38,939 nt of DNA from Armatimonadota bacterium (GTDB lineage: Bacteria; Armatimonadota; JAAZEB01): NCBI GenBank assembly GCA_012512505.1, contig JAAZEB010000282.1, positions 1 to 38,939 of the forward strand, given 5' to 3'. This document shows positions 16,157 to 25,532 of this stretch, in pieces. Both the position numbers and the translations under genes were made by a program. How positions within the stretch are numbered: position 1 is the first letter of the stretch; every line of letters begins with the position of its first letter. The notes beneath the pieces are model-generated. The model ran no database searches, was not told the DNA's origin, and was given only the letters and a program-made list of their open reading frames with translations.

Positions 16157-18335
16157 TCAGTTTCTGTCCTTCCACCGTCAATGGTTCCGGATACTTGATG
16201 CGCGCGTGGAAGATCCCCTGGAGGATGCGCGTGAACGCGGCCTCCACCTTCGAGAGGTCGCGGAAAGTCAGATCACACTCCGCCAACTGGCCATCGGCCG
16301 CCTTATCGTGGATGATGTGGCTGACGATTGATTGGATGCGCGCCGGGTCGGGCCGCTCCGCCACCGCCGCGCGCACCGCGCCTTCGACCGAGTCGGCCAG
16401 CATCACGATGCCAGCCTCCTTGGTGCGCGGCCGCGGCCCCTCATAGCGGAAGTGATGCTCGGGCAGCGGTGTTTCGCCGTCGCAAGCCAGCATCGCCTGG
16501 TGGTAGAAGTACTTCACCAGGCCGGTGCCGTGGTGCGAGCGAATGAAATCGACAATCGCCGCGGGGATGCGGTATTCGCGCGCCAACTCCACGCCGTCTT
16601 TGATGTGGCTGGTGACGACCAACTTGCTGAGCGTCGGGTTCAGCCGGTTATGGATGTTCTCCACCGTCTGGTTCTCGACGAAGCAGTAGGGCCGCATCAC
16701 CTTGCCCAGGTCGTGGTAATAGGCGCCCACGCGCGCCAGCAACGCATCCGCGCCGATCGCCTCCGCCGCCGCCTCCGCCAACTGCCCCACCGTCAGGCTG
16801 TGGATGTAAGTGCCGGGGGCCTCCTGCAGCAGCCGCCGCAGAGCCGGCCGGTTCATGTCAGATAGCTCCAGCAGCCCAAAGTGCGTGGTAATGCCGAACG
16901 GCCGCTCCAGCAGGGCCACTCCCAGCCAGGTGCCTAGACAGGCGAGCATGCTGGCGCCAATGCCCCAGGCCGCGCCGGTGAGCAGGTCTGGCAGCGTGTT
17001 GCCGCTGAGGCTGCCGAGCACCCAGATCGCAACGGTGTTCGCCAGGCACAGGTAGAGGAGGGTGCGGACCACATCGCCGCGGTCGCGGATTCGCGAGAAG
17101 CCGTGGATGCCGACCAGGCTGCTGATGAGCGCCACCCCGGCAAAGCGCAGGTCGAGGTTGGTCATGATGCCCAGGTGCAGGCTCAGCAGCCCGGCGACCA
17201 TGGTCGCCAGCGCCGGATGCAGCAGCACGGCGATCAGCATCCCGGCCACGCTGACGCACAGGGTGCCGAAGTAGCCATACTGGGCGGTTTCCAGCTTGAC
17301 GCCCAGGGCAGTGCCGGCCACCTTGAAAAGCGCGATGCTACCGACGACGATCAGCACCAACAGCCACAGCAGGCGCCGGTCATTGTAGACCGGGCGATGG
17401 AACCGGTAGAGGTAGGCGCCGATGAGCGCCACCACGCCGATCATGAACAGCGCCAGGTAGAAGACGCCCATCCAGTCGAGCCGTGGTTGGCGCAGCCCCA
17501 GCGCGGTAAACTTCGCCAGGTGCTCCTCGGTGACGATCTCCCCCTTATGGATGATCGGCTCGCCGAAGGCGATCGACGCCATCACCGGTTTGACGGCGGC
17601 CGCCACCTGCCGGCGCGCCTCTTCCGTCTTTTCCGCGCTGAAGGCGAGCGTGGGGCGCAGCGCGTGCTGGGCGACCTCGCGCACCAGGGTACGGGCGCCG
17701 GAGGCCAGCGGGAGGGAGCGTGCCCGGCTGGCGACCAGGTCGGCCGCGCGCTGCAGGTCATCGGTGCCCTCGTGAATCCCCCCGGGCAGGCCCATCCCAT
17801 CCAGCACCAGGCGCCGGGCGTGGGCCGGCAGCGCCTCGAACGTTCGCCGGTCCAACTCCAACGCCACCCGCACGCTTTCGGGAGAGAGCTCCAGGTCCAG
17901 GTCGCGCAGCAGCTTCTCCGCCAGCGGCTGAACGCGCTCGGAGACCGGCTGGGTCGTCGCCTGGGAACGCGCCGTTTCCAGGCGGGCAAACACCTGCTGA
18001 ACCGCCCCCTCGGCACTCTGGGCGGCGTAGGGGTCTACCTCGTACTGCGGGGCGACGGTGGCGAGGAACTGCTGGCGGAGGGCGGCAGTGGCCGCCTTGT
18101 CTTCGTAGCGGGCGCTGCGGGGGGCACGGATCTCGCGGTCGCTGGTAGCGCCGACTTCGAGGGAGACTTTGTCTGGAACCAGGTGCAGCGCGGTGAGGGC
18201 AGTCAACACCGCGGCGCTGAAGAGTGCCAACGTCACGCGGTGGGTTCCCACCGCGTGCAGCCAGCGCCGCAGACTGCCCCGGAAGCCGGGGGCCTGCCGA
18301 GAATGCCCTCTGAGACTGGTCCTAGCCGATCTCAA
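16062..18335 (-). CDS. pgpH: PgpH-type membrane HD-domain phosphodiesterase
   Basis: The 757-residue protein has the 7TM-HDED/7TM/HD layout. There is one membrane helix at about 34-53, a large extracytoplasmic region at 55-285, a block of six or seven membrane helices at about 287-475, and a cytoplasmic HD domain at about 505-715. The metal ligands are visible: His512, His541-Asp542 (YYHDLGK), His577, His601-His602 and Asp648. PgpH of Listeria hydrolyses the second messenger c-di-AMP; activity here is inferred from the family. The start is TTG 18335, behind a clean AGGAGG site 11 bases away. The last 40 residues overlap ybeY and look poorly conserved. The order rpsU, pgpH, ybeY, dgkA matches the conserved order in Bacillus-like genomes (yqfF region), although yqeY and phoH are absent. 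Confidence 0.93.
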   Translation of the reverse strand: MRSARTSLRGHSRQAPGFRGSLRRWLHAVGTHRVTLALFSAAVLTALTALHLVPDKVSLEVGATSDREIRAPRSARYEDKAATAALRQQFLATVAPQYEVDPYAAQSAEGAVQQVFARLETARSQATTQPVSERVQPLAEKLLRDLDLELSPESVRVALELDRRTFEALPAHARRLVLDGMGLPGGIHEGTDDLQRAADLVASRARSLPLASGARTLVREVAQHALRPTLAFSAEKTEEARRQVAAAVKPVMASIAFGEPIIHKGEIVTEEHLAKFTALGLRQPRLDWMGVFYLALFMIGVVALIGAYLYRFHRPVYNDRRLLWLLVLIVVGSIALFKVAGTALGVKLETAQYGYFGTLCVSVAGMLIAVLLHPALATMVAGLLSLHLGIMTNLDLRFAGVALISSLVGIHGFSRIRDRGDVVRTLLYLCLANTVAIWVLGSLSGNTLPDLLTGAAWGIGASMLACLGTWLGVALLERPFGITTHFGLLELSDMNRPALRRLLQEAPGTYIHSLTVGQLAEAAAEAIGADALLARVGAYYHDLGKVMRPYCFVENQTVENIHNRLNPTLSKLVVTSHIKDGVELAREYRIPAAIVDFIRSHHGTGLVKYFYHQAMLACDGETPLPEHHFRYEGPRPRTKEAGIVMLADSVEGAVRAAVAERPDPARIQSIVSHIIHDKAADGQLAECDLTFRDLSKVEAAFTRILQGIFHARIKYPEPLTVEGQKLNGLSDGTASERTPSAVDAGADREGRRELAGS

Positions 18336-18502
18336 CGTGGCAAAAGCCTCCTGTGATGCCCATTCGCGGCACCGCGCCTGAATGGCAAGAGGAGATCAGC
18401 CATGCAGGCGCACCGCGCCATCGCGCATCACGCGGCCGCCCCCCTGTGGCAGCAAGAGATCGGGTGCCGTGGTGCGCCACCCTGAAGGATGGGAATGGCG
18501 CG

Positions 18503-18573
18503 GGGGACGTTCCCAGGATCGTCCCCGCGTCGCCGGCCTACAGACACGCGCGCCCCGGTGGGTTTCCGGGGCG
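18503..18573. other. Two GC-rich hairpins between rpsU and pgpH
   Basis: GGGGACG/CGTCCCC (18503-18509 with 18520-18526, 10-base loop) and CGCCCCGG/CCGGGGCG (18551-18558 with 18566-18573, 7-base loop) are perfect stems in the 294-base gap after the rpsU stop. Neither is followed by a T run. They may limit read-through from the strong rpsU promoter into pgpH, or serve as processing sites, but this is inference. Confidence 0.4.
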
Positions 18574-18629
18574 GCAAGGACTGGTGGCCAGCGACACGGG
18601 TACGAACCATGGGCAATACACCACCGGGC

Positions 18630-18824
18630 TCAGCGAGAAGCTTCCTCGGCGGCACGGATCTTGCGCCGACGTGCCGCCTCGGCGCGGCGCCGACGCTCGC
18701 TCGGCTTCTCGTAGTGCTCGTGCCGACGCGCTTCCTTGAGCACTCCAGCCTCCTGGATCTGCTTCTTGAAGCGCCGCAAAGCGCTATCCAGCGACTCGTT
18801 CGGCTTGACGGTCACTTGCGCCAT
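18630..18824 (-). CDS. rpsU: 30S ribosomal protein bS21
   Basis: This is a 64-residue basic protein. It begins with the S21 pattern ([44 protein letters not shown]) and ends in a basic tail, the usual length. bS21 binds the 30S platform near the anti-Shine-Dalgarno region and helps start translation. The ATG at 18824 is preceded by a purine-rich AGGGGGG site about 10 bases upstream. A perfect consensus promoter lies at 18912-18940, fitting a highly expressed gene. The leader of about 80 bases contains a hairpin (18851-18879). Downstream is pgpH, 294 bases away. Confidence 0.97.
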   Translation of the reverse strand: MAQVTVKPNESLDSALRRFKKQIQEAGVLKEARRHEHYEKPSERRRRAEAARRRKIRAAEEASR

Positions 18825-18850
18825 CCTGGCATCCCCCCCTCTGCTGGCCG

Positions 18851-18879
18851 AAACGAGGTCGAATCACTCCAACTCGTTT
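18851..18879 (-). promoter_or_regulatory. Hairpin in the rpsU leader
   Basis: AAACGAG (18851-18857) and CTCGTTT (18873-18879) form a perfect 7-bp stem in the roughly 80-base rpsU leader, with a 15-base loop. The patch is AT-richer than its surroundings. It could be a control element for bS21 synthesis, but I do not recognise a known leader family. Confidence 0.35.
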
Positions 18880-18911
18880 AAGCACAAGATTTGCGGCTAC
18901 CACCGGTCATG

Positions 18912-18940
18912 ATTATACCGGAACGGGAGGGGCTTGTCAA
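18912..18940 (-). promoter_or_regulatory. Perfect consensus promoter of rpsU
   Basis: On the minus strand TTGACA (18940-18935), a 17-base spacer and TATAAT (18917-18912) match the housekeeping consensus at all 12 positions with ideal spacing. It points at rpsU. Confidence 0.92.
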
Positions 18941-19078
18941 GGTGAGGCCCGCCGGCCATCAACCAGGCACAAGCCCCGCATCCCTGTTCACGGCATTCCT
19001 CGCCCCTGCCGCGCTTGCTGCCCAGCACCCGGCAAGATTGCTGCCGTTTCGGCCGCACCGCGCCGGTCGGGCCCCGGG

Positions 19079-22000
19079 CTACTGTTGAGCCAGTGCCTGC
19101 ACCACGCGGCGGCGAACTGCCTCCAGGCGCGCCGGGTCGGTCTCGTAGTCGGTGGCGTTGCGCACCGCCGCCGCCATCAATTGCCGAGCCTCCTCCGGGC
19201 GCCGGGCCGCCAGCATCTGGAACAACTCGTAGTCCTCCAGGCCATCGCGGAACGCTTCCCAGCGCAGGCTGGAGCGTGGGCCATCGCTGCCCGGGTAGAC
19301 GATCCAGTTGTCGCCCGGGGCAAAGCCGACATCCTTCAGCTCAGGGGTCCAGAAGTTGAGGCCCCAGTGCAGGTAGCCGCTGGCGTCCAGGGCATGGACC
19401 ATCCAGGGGATGATGCGCGTCTTGATCGCCGGGTAGTCGATCAGCCGGTTGGGGAACTTCCCTTGCGGCACCCAGGCGATGTAGAACCACACCTCGGCGC
19501 CTTGCTGCTTGGCCTCCATGAACTGCGAGTGGAAGTCGCTGAAGTAGTTGAGCTGCGGCACCATCACTTCCAGGGCGCCGCGCACCTCCGACGGCGCCAC
19601 GTGAATGGCGTCGATGCGCTTCACCCGAGAGGCACCCTCGCGGATCTTGCGGCTGATCTCGCGCCAGGAGGCCACGTTCAAGGTGATTGGCTCGTCGGCA
19701 ATGTGCAGCACCGCGCGCTCCAGCCACCCCTTCTCGATTAGATGCTGCTCGATTGCCGCCGCCACCTCGGTCGGAGGAGCAACCGGGACGCGCAGGCCCG
19801 TCCGCCGGTCGATGGCAGACCGCGGGTACAAGACGAAGTTCTTGTCCTCCCATTGGCCGTGTTCGCGGCCCCCGAAGTGCATGATCTCCAGGCGCTGCCC
19901 CACCCCTTCAGAGGTGAACAGCTCCACCCAGCGGTCGAAGCGGGAGAAGTCGAAGACGAACTTGCCCTCTAGATCGCAGTAGATATCGATCGTATCCAGC
20001 GGCACCATCGTCACCGTTTGGCGGTGCGCCGCCATGTCACGAGCGTAGGCACGCAGGATCTCCCAGAACCGCTCCGACCAAAGCGGCACCTTGTGCCAAG
20101 AGCAGAGGTTGCCGATGTTGAACCAGTGCGTCACCGGCAGCGTCGGCCGCGCGGGGAGGGTGACCGGAGCCACCTCCAGGCTCAGCGGCACGCTGATCTG
20201 CGCCGGGCCGATCCCCTTCAGGTTCACCTGAACGCGCGCCGTGCCGCGGTAGCGCCCCGGGGCCGCGTTCCGGGGCACGTCCACCATCAGGTAGACCGGG
20301 CGTGCCGTGTTTGCCGGCACCGCCTGAGGGAAGCCCTCCAGGAACGGATCCGGAAACTCCGCGGGCGCCTGGCGCAGCAGCAGCTCCGGCGGGGTAGCCG
20401 TCGAGTTCTTGTCGGCAAAGAAGGTGCCGACTACGGCGGCCCGCAGCGTCGGCCGCAGAGCGGCCGGGGGGCTGGGCTGCTTCGCGCCACCAGAAGCAGC
20501 GCCCACCGGGGCAAGCGGGTCGAGCGCGACCCCGGTGATGGTGAACGCCCGGGCACTGCGCAGCACCACCTGCGACCCCTCTGTCTCGCCGCGCACCGCC
20601 AGCCAGTCAATGCCCAGCGATGGGGACGCGGGCGTCTCCGCATCAGGGAAGACGTTGGCCAGTGACGGGGTGCTCCAGGCCGAAAGCTCGGCCGTGGACA
20701 CCGCGAGGGCCAGGTCCGCCGTCAGCCGGTCACCCGCCCGCAGCAAGAGCAGGGTGTCGAGGCTGTCGAGGTAGCCGGGGGCGGAGGCCCGCACCCGGGT
20801 GAGTGACGATGGGGTCAGGGCGGCGGAGCCGCTGGCCAGGGTGGGCAGGCGGAGGAAGTAGCGGCCGTCGGCCCGGCTGGTCGTCTGCCGGCGCCGGCCA
20901 TCGGGCGTCACGGCGGTGACGGTGGCCCCCGCGACCGGCTTGCCGCCGGCCCGCACCACGCCGCTGAGGCCGGCGGTTCGGCCAGCCGCGGCGGGCGCCA
21001 GCGCCACGCGGAGGGTGGCCTTGGGGCCGAGGTTGCCGGCGGTATCCTTAGCGGCCACGCTCACCGTCAGCGGGCGGGTGCCCACGCCATCCACCAGCAG
21101 CTCGCGCCGGCTGGCAGGAACGCTCTGCTGGCGAGACCCAACCACCACGTTGAAGCCGGCCAGGTCGAAATCGAGGCGGTGGGGGCGCCAACGTACCAAG
21201 AGGGCGCCATTGCGCGAGAGAACGGGGAACGCTTCCACCGCCACCGGGCGCGGGGCGAGGTTATCCTTCACCGTCATCTTCCGCGGCGCCGCTTCTTGCA
21301 GCCGATTGCCGTCACGGTCCACGGCGGCCACCCACACGTAGTAGCTGCGCCCATCCTTCAGCCCAGCCACCTCAGCCATCTCGGTCTCGGCATCGAAGGA
21401 GGCACGCGGGAACATGCCGGTGGTGGTGCGGAACGGCTGCTCGGAGACGAACACCTCGTAGCGAACCACGTCCTCCTCGGCACGTTTCCGATCCCAACGC
21501 AGGGCGAGGCAGCCGGCGTTGGCCGGCGCCGGTTTGAAGGAAACGGGGGCGGGCGGCTCGGTGTCGCGCGTCACATCCTCGAGGGAGATGTCATCGAACC
21601 AGGCCACGCCGTTGTTGGGGTTGGACGTCAGCAGGTCAATGCAGATCATGCGGGTGCCCGGTGGCGCGGTGACTTCCCCGCTGAGGTAGGTCCAATCGGT
21701 GGTGCCGGTCACGCCTGCCACGGCCTGCCCGCCCAGGTAGGTGCCATCATTCGCCTTGAACTCCGCCAGCAGATACGCGGTACCGGCATCCAGGCCCTCG
21801 GTGCGCACCCAGCCGCTGAGGCGGTAGCGATCAGCGTAGCCGGCGAGAATCTGCATCGCTAGGCCGCGGTTGCCCTGGCCCTGCACCCGTGCTGATGCCT
21901 TGCCGGAGTGGAAGACTTGCTCGTCGAGCGTCCAGGTGCTGAGGCCGTTCCCCTTCCCTTCGCCGCCGGCCTCATACCACGGGTTGTTCGTATTCCACGC

Positions 22001-22102
22001 GACCCAGCCCTCCTCAAAGCCGGAGTTGGCCAGCAGATTGGTGCCGGCGGGCGCGGCGACAAGCGCCAGCAGCAAGCCACAGAGCGGAGAAAGCGCAGAC
22101 AT
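19079..22102 (-). CDS. Exported multidomain GH123/DUF4091-like glycosidase
   Basis: The 1007-residue protein starts at ATG 22102 behind a GAGGAG site, with a signal peptide at about 1-20. The domains run in this order: a CBM4/9-like carbohydrate-binding jelly roll (22-177, beginning NLLANSGFEEGW); two fibronectin type III-like domains (180-280 and 282-370); a carboxypeptidase-regulatory-like domain (377-466, SGVVRAGGKPVAGATVTAV); a beta linker region; and a TIM-barrel part from about 640, ending in DUF4091 (about 925-990, with YPGSDGPRSSLRWEAFRDGLEDYEL, a strong signature). GH123 enzymes release N-acetylgalactosamine using an adjacent Asp-Glu pair. HIADEP at 800-805 (Asp803, Glu804) is the likely equivalent. 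The substrate remains inferred. It is the last of four minus-strand genes for exported proteins. Confidence 0.88.
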   Translation of the reverse strand: MSALSPLCGLLLALVAAPAGTNLLANSGFEEGWVAWNTNNPWYEAGGEGKGNGLSTWTLDEQVFHSGKASARVQGQGNRGLAMQILAGYADRYRLSGWVRTEGLDAGTAYLLAEFKANDGTYLGGQAVAGVTGTTDWTYLSGEVTAPPGTRMICIDLLTSNPNNGVAWFDDISLEDVTRDTEPPAPVSFKPAPANAGCLALRWDRKRAEEDVVRYEVFVSEQPFRTTTGMFPRASFDAETEMAEVAGLKDGRSYYVWVAAVDRDGNRLQEAAPRKMTVKDNLAPRPVAVEAFPVLSRNGALLVRWRPHRLDFDLAGFNVVVGSRQQSVPASRRELLVDGVGTRPLTVSVAAKDTAGNLGPKATLRVALAPAAAGRTAGLSGVVRAGGKPVAGATVTAVTPDGRRRQTTSRADGRYFLRLPTLASGSAALTPSSLTRVRASAPGYLDSLDTLLLLRAGDRLTADLALAVSTAELSAWSTPSLANVFPDAETPASPSLGIDWLAVRGETEGSQVVLRSARAFTITGVALDPLAPVGAASGGAKQPSPPAALRPTLRAAVVGTFFADKNSTATPPELLLRQAPAEFPDPFLEGFPQAVPANTARPVYLMVDVPRNAAPGRYRGTARVQVNLKGIGPAQISVPLSLEVAPVTLPARPTLPVTHWFNIGNLCSWHKVPLWSERFWEILRAYARDMAAHRQTVTMVPLDTIDIYCDLEGKFVFDFSRFDRWVELFTSEGVGQRLEIMHFGGREHGQWEDKNFVLYPRSAIDRRTGLRVPVAPPTEVAAAIEQHLIEKGWLERAVLHIADEPITLNVASWREISRKIREGASRVKRIDAIHVAPSEVRGALEVMVPQLNYFSDFHSQFMEAKQQGAEVWFYIAWVPQGKFPNRLIDYPAIKTRIIPWMVHALDASGYLHWGLNFWTPELKDVGFAPGDNWIVYPGSDGPRSSLRWEAFRDGLEDYELFQMLAARRPEEARQLMAAAVRNATDYETDPARLEAVRRRVVQALAQQ

Positions 22103-22240
22103 GATGTCTCCTCGATCCGGCGGCGGCCGCGCGCCGGGCGTAGTTCCGGCCCGACGCGCGCCGGGCTGTCGTCTCAGTTCGCGGCGCCCCTATCCGAACC
22201 GCAGGGCGCACCGCCAGTGCGGCTGTTCGCGGATGGGTTC

Positions 22241-24349
22241 TCAGTAGACCGTTACGGCCCCGATCTCACACTCGCCGAGGTCGCCGCGATCGGCGTTGTC
22301 CTGCGGCTGAGCGTGGTAGGGCACCTTGCCGATGAGCAGCTCCACCGGCTCGCCGTTCATCGTGCCGGCGTGGCTGAACCTCCACACCATTCGGTAGCGC
22401 TTGCCGTCGTTGCTGCACTCCACCACGCCCCAGCGTTCGGTCCAGCGCGCGCGCAGCCAGATCCACTCCGAGATGCGGTAGGTATCGCCGTGGAGCTGCT
22501 CGCCGTTGATGTCGGCCTGCAGTTCGCCATCGGCGCGGGTGCCGATGCGGATGCGCGCGTTGTTCGCCAGGCGCAGCGCCACGCTCGGGCCCCACGACAT
22601 GCCACCGTCGCTGCCATGGCGCAGGCGCACCACAAACCCGCGCGCCTTGCCGGGCAGCGGATAGGAGAGGTAAGCATGGGTGTGCGCGTATCCGCGCACG
22701 CGCAGCACGCCGTCGGCCACCGTGAACGGGTTCTGGTTGTGCGGCGAGACCACCTGCTTGGCCGCCGCGATCTTGGCAAAGTCGGCGCGGAAGAGCGGCT
22801 GGTCCCACTTTGGCTCCGCCTTCAAGGCGGCGATCTCCGTCTTGTTGCGGGCGGCGACGGCGGCGATCTCCGCCTGGCGGCGGTCCACCTCATGGTCCAC
22901 TTCCTCGCGCAGGGCAGGCGTCAGGCGAGCCTGGTAGTGAGTGCGCAGGGTCTCCATCACCTTCGGGTTCGCCGCCCAGCCGGCGATGGTGTGGAAGCGA
23001 CCGTTGACGCGCAGCAAGGTGCTGGCCAGCTCCGGGGTCACCTGGGTGGGGCCGTTGTTGCAGATGACGCCGATGGAGTTGTGCACGTTATAGCCGGAGA
23101 CGAAGAAACGGAGGTAGTCGAAGTCGCCGTAGCGGGCATCGACGCCCTCGCCGCGGAGGATGAAGTCGACGTAGGCATCGGCCTGGGGCAGCGAGCACTG
23201 GCTCGGACCGAGCGCCCAGGTGGAGTGCCACTCGAGGATGCCCTCCTCGCCCAGAAGCGCGCGGGTGCGCCGCGCCAGGGCGTAGAGCGCCGCCGGGTTG
23301 TCGGTGTACTGGCCGTCGAAGTAGAGGCCATCCGGCTTGTACTCACGCATTACGCGGGTGATGGCGGGCATGAACAGCTCGATGTTCTCGCCGGTCGGCG
23401 TTCCGGGCGGCCAGCCCTTGAAGTTCTCGAAGCTGTTCAGGGCGAGTCCCTCAAGCGCGGTGCCCTTGAGGAAGTAGTAGGGACTGGTGTAGACGATGAA
23501 GCGCATCCCCAGGTCGTGCAGCGTCTTGCGGACGCGGGCGAACTCCTCCGGCCCCAGGCGCGGCACGAAGTCGAGGTTCCAGTCCTTCCAGAGCATCACC
23601 TCGGACTGGAGCAGGACGATGTTGCCCAGATCCTTCCACGAGCGCAGCACATCGTCCGGCGGGTAGCCCTCGCTGTCGGACCAGTGCCAGACGACGTTGT
23701 CCTTCAGCGAGCGCTCCCAGTCATACGGTTTCGGGGGGCAGACACCCACCCAGAGGACCGCGTCGGCCGGCAGACGGTAGCGGGCCACGGGGTCGGCGTA
23801 GAGGTCGAAGTCGTCCTTCAGATCAGTCGCCGAGCAGTAGAGGCCGAAGCCGCCCCACTCATCGAGGACGATGTGGTTCGCCTGGAACGAGGTGTGCCAG
23901 GCCGGCAGGATGAGGCGGTCGACCGGCACGGCAAGCGGCTCGTGGGCGTGCAGCATCAGCAGCGAGTCGCCATTGATGCGGATCGTCAGACGGGGCGAGG
24001 TGCAGGTCACCCGCGCCAGCCCCGGGCCACGATGGGTGAGGCGGGCACCCCGCAGCGCCTTGCCCAGGCGCAGGCGCACCACCGGGCGCTCGTGTCCGAT
24101 ACGCTGCCGGCAGGTGATCTCGCCCCGACGCAGGTCCGCCACAAACTGGGCGCCGGTGGTGACCACCTCCAGCCGGTTGCCAGTCAGCCGCGCGGACTCC
24201 ACGACCATTCCCCGCTGTGGCTCAGGGAAGACAGACGGGTCCATCAGCTCCTGGAAGGTGGGCGCGGCGGCCTGGCCAGCCACGGCGCTCCCTGCCAGCA
24301 GGAGCAGAGCTCCCCCCACACGTACCGCGACAGGATCGAGAAACGCCAT
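22241..24349 (-). CDS. Exported TIM-barrel glycosidase-like protein with C-terminal beta sandwich
   Basis: This 702-residue protein starts at ATG 24349. An upstream in-frame start at 24442 is less likely because the GGAGGAG site lies right before 24349. Residues 1-28 are a signal peptide (VGGALLLLAGSAVAGQAA). A beta-rich N domain (about 35-200) precedes a TIM-barrel-like region (about 210-460), with GMRFIVYTSPYYF (281-293) and KPDGLYFDGQYTD (338-350). Asp345 in YFDG is a candidate nucleophile, as in clan GH-D-like barrels. Residues 470-515 are helical and may form a coiled coil. Residues about 515-702 resemble a concanavalin-like sandwich (DGVLRVRGYAHTHAYLSYPLPG). I do not recognise the exact family or substrate. 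It lies 138 bases before the GH123-like gene and 142 bases after the protease gene. Its ribosome binding site is buried in a hairpin (24352-24374). Confidence 0.82.
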   Translation of the reverse strand: MAFLDPVAVRVGGALLLLAGSAVAGQAAAPTFQELMDPSVFPEPQRGMVVESARLTGNRLEVVTTGAQFVADLRRGEITCRQRIGHERPVVRLRLGKALRGARLTHRGPGLARVTCTSPRLTIRINGDSLLMLHAHEPLAVPVDRLILPAWHTSFQANHIVLDEWGGFGLYCSATDLKDDFDLYADPVARYRLPADAVLWVGVCPPKPYDWERSLKDNVVWHWSDSEGYPPDDVLRSWKDLGNIVLLQSEVMLWKDWNLDFVPRLGPEEFARVRKTLHDLGMRFIVYTSPYYFLKGTALEGLALNSFENFKGWPPGTPTGENIELFMPAITRVMREYKPDGLYFDGQYTDNPAALYALARRTRALLGEEGILEWHSTWALGPSQCSLPQADAYVDFILRGEGVDARYGDFDYLRFFVSGYNVHNSIGVICNNGPTQVTPELASTLLRVNGRFHTIAGWAANPKVMETLRTHYQARLTPALREEVDHEVDRRQAEIAAVAARNKTEIAALKAEPKWDQPLFRADFAKIAAAKQVVSPHNQNPFTVADGVLRVRGYAHTHAYLSYPLPGKARGFVVRLRHGSDGGMSWGPSVALRLANNARIRIGTRADGELQADINGEQLHGDTYRISEWIWLRARWTERWGVVECSNDGKRYRMVWRFSHAGTMNGEPVELLIGKVPYHAQPQDNADRGDLGECEIGAVTVY

Positions 24350-24351
24350 CG

Positions 24352-24374
24352 GAACTCCTCCTGCCGAGGAGTTC
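24352..24374 (-). promoter_or_regulatory. Hairpin that buries the ribosome binding site of the TIM-barrel gene
   Basis: On the minus strand GAACTCCTC (24374-24366), a 5-base loop and GAGGAGTTC (24360-24352) form a perfect 9-bp stem that ends two bases before the ATG at 24349. The whole GGAGGAG site is paired. In RNA this would block ribosome access unless opened by heat, a protein, a ligand or an RNA. Confidence 0.6.
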
Positions 24375-24491
24375 GCGGGCACGGCAGCCGATCCCTGTTG
24401 GGAGGAAGCGGCGGGGTGATTCCCCCTTCCGGCGTCGAGCACCCGGGGTCTGCCGCCCCGCCGCCGCGGTTGTTGGTAGACCGCCCAACCC

Positions 24492-25532
24492 TTACTGCTC
24501 GGCCGGGCGCTCCACCAGGCGGACGCTCACCTGGGTGCGACGGCCCCCGCGCAGAACGGTCAGCGGCAGGGTGGCCCCCACGCCCTTGCGGCGCAGGGCC
24601 TGGCGCAGGTCGCCAATCTCGCTCACCCTCTCGCCGTTGGCTGCCACGATGACGTCGCGCTCGCGCAGCCCCCCCTGGGCAGCCGGGCTACTCGGGTAGA
24701 CGCGGCGCACCAGCACGCCCTCGGTGGCCGACAGCCCGAAGCGCCGGGCCACCTCCTCATCGATCTCCATCGGCTCAATCCCCAACCAGGGATGGATCAC
24801 CCGCCCGTAACGCTCGATGTCGCGCATCACGTCGCGGGCGGTATTGGACGGGATCGCGAAGCCGAGGCCGGCGGAGCCCACCGGGCCGCGGATCACCAGG
24901 GTGTTGATGCCGATCACCTCGCCCGCGGTGTTCACCAGGGGCCCGCCGGAGTTGCCCGGGTTGATGGCGGCATCGGTCTGGATCAGGTTGTCGAGCTCGG
25001 CGCGGCTGTCGGGCAGGCGGCGGTTGATGGCGCTCACCACCCCCACCGTCACGGTGCGCTCGAACCCAAGCGGGTTGCCGATGGCGATGGCGGTCTGGCC
25101 CACCTGCAGGCGGTCGGAGTTGCCGAGGGTAGCCGTCGGCAGGCCCTGGGCATTCACCCGGATCAGTGCCAGCTCGGAGATTGGGTCGGTGTTCACCACC
25201 CGGGCGGGCAGTTCGCGGCCATCGGCGAGGGCAACGCGCAGCTCGCGGGCGCCGGCAACGACGTGGTTGTTCGTCAGGATGAGGCCACCCGACTCGACAA
25301 TCACCCCGGAGCCAAGGCCCTCGCGCTCACCGTTGCTCATGCGAATGACGCCGACGACCACCGGCGAGACGCTGCGGGCGACCTGAACGATGCGGTTCTC
25401 CCCGGCGACGACCGCCGGTGCCGCCTGCAGCGGCTGGCCATGCTGGGAGAGCGAACCCCGGCCGGCAACGATCCCGAGCGCCAGGGCAACGGCCAGCCCG
25501 GGCACCGGCCAGCGATGACGCGTAGCTTTCAT
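24492..25532 (-). CDS. HtrA/DegP-type serine protease with one PDZ domain
   Basis: The start is ATG 25532, after a strong AGGAGGGG site. Longer starts upstream lack one. The 346-residue product has an N-terminal signal or anchor (about 8-24). A trypsin-like domain follows with the full triad His90 (TNNHVVAG), Asp116 (NTDPISELALIR) and Ser195 (NPGNSGGPLV). One PDZ domain sits at about 249-340. HtrA proteases degrade or refold damaged proteins in the envelope. It sits inside a run of exported glycosidase-like genes, which suggests a role in quality control or processing of those large secreted proteins, though this is from context. A gap of 319 bases separates it from the GH42-like gene upstream. 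Confidence 0.95.
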   Translation of the reverse strand: MKATRHRWPVPGLAVALALGIVAGRGSLSQHGQPLQAAPAVVAGENRIVQVARSVSPVVVGVIRMSNGEREGLGSGVIVESGGLILTNNHVVAGARELRVALADGRELPARVVNTDPISELALIRVNAQGLPTATLGNSDRLQVGQTAIAIGNPLGFERTVTVGVVSAINRRLPDSRAELDNLIQTDAAINPGNSGGPLVNTAGEVIGINTLVIRGPVGSAGLGFAIPSNTARDVMRDIERYGRVIHPWLGIEPMEIDEEVARRFGLSATEGVLVRRVYPSSPAAQGGLRERDVIVAANGERVSEIGDLRQALRRKGVGATLPLTVLRGGRRTQVSVRLVERPAEQ

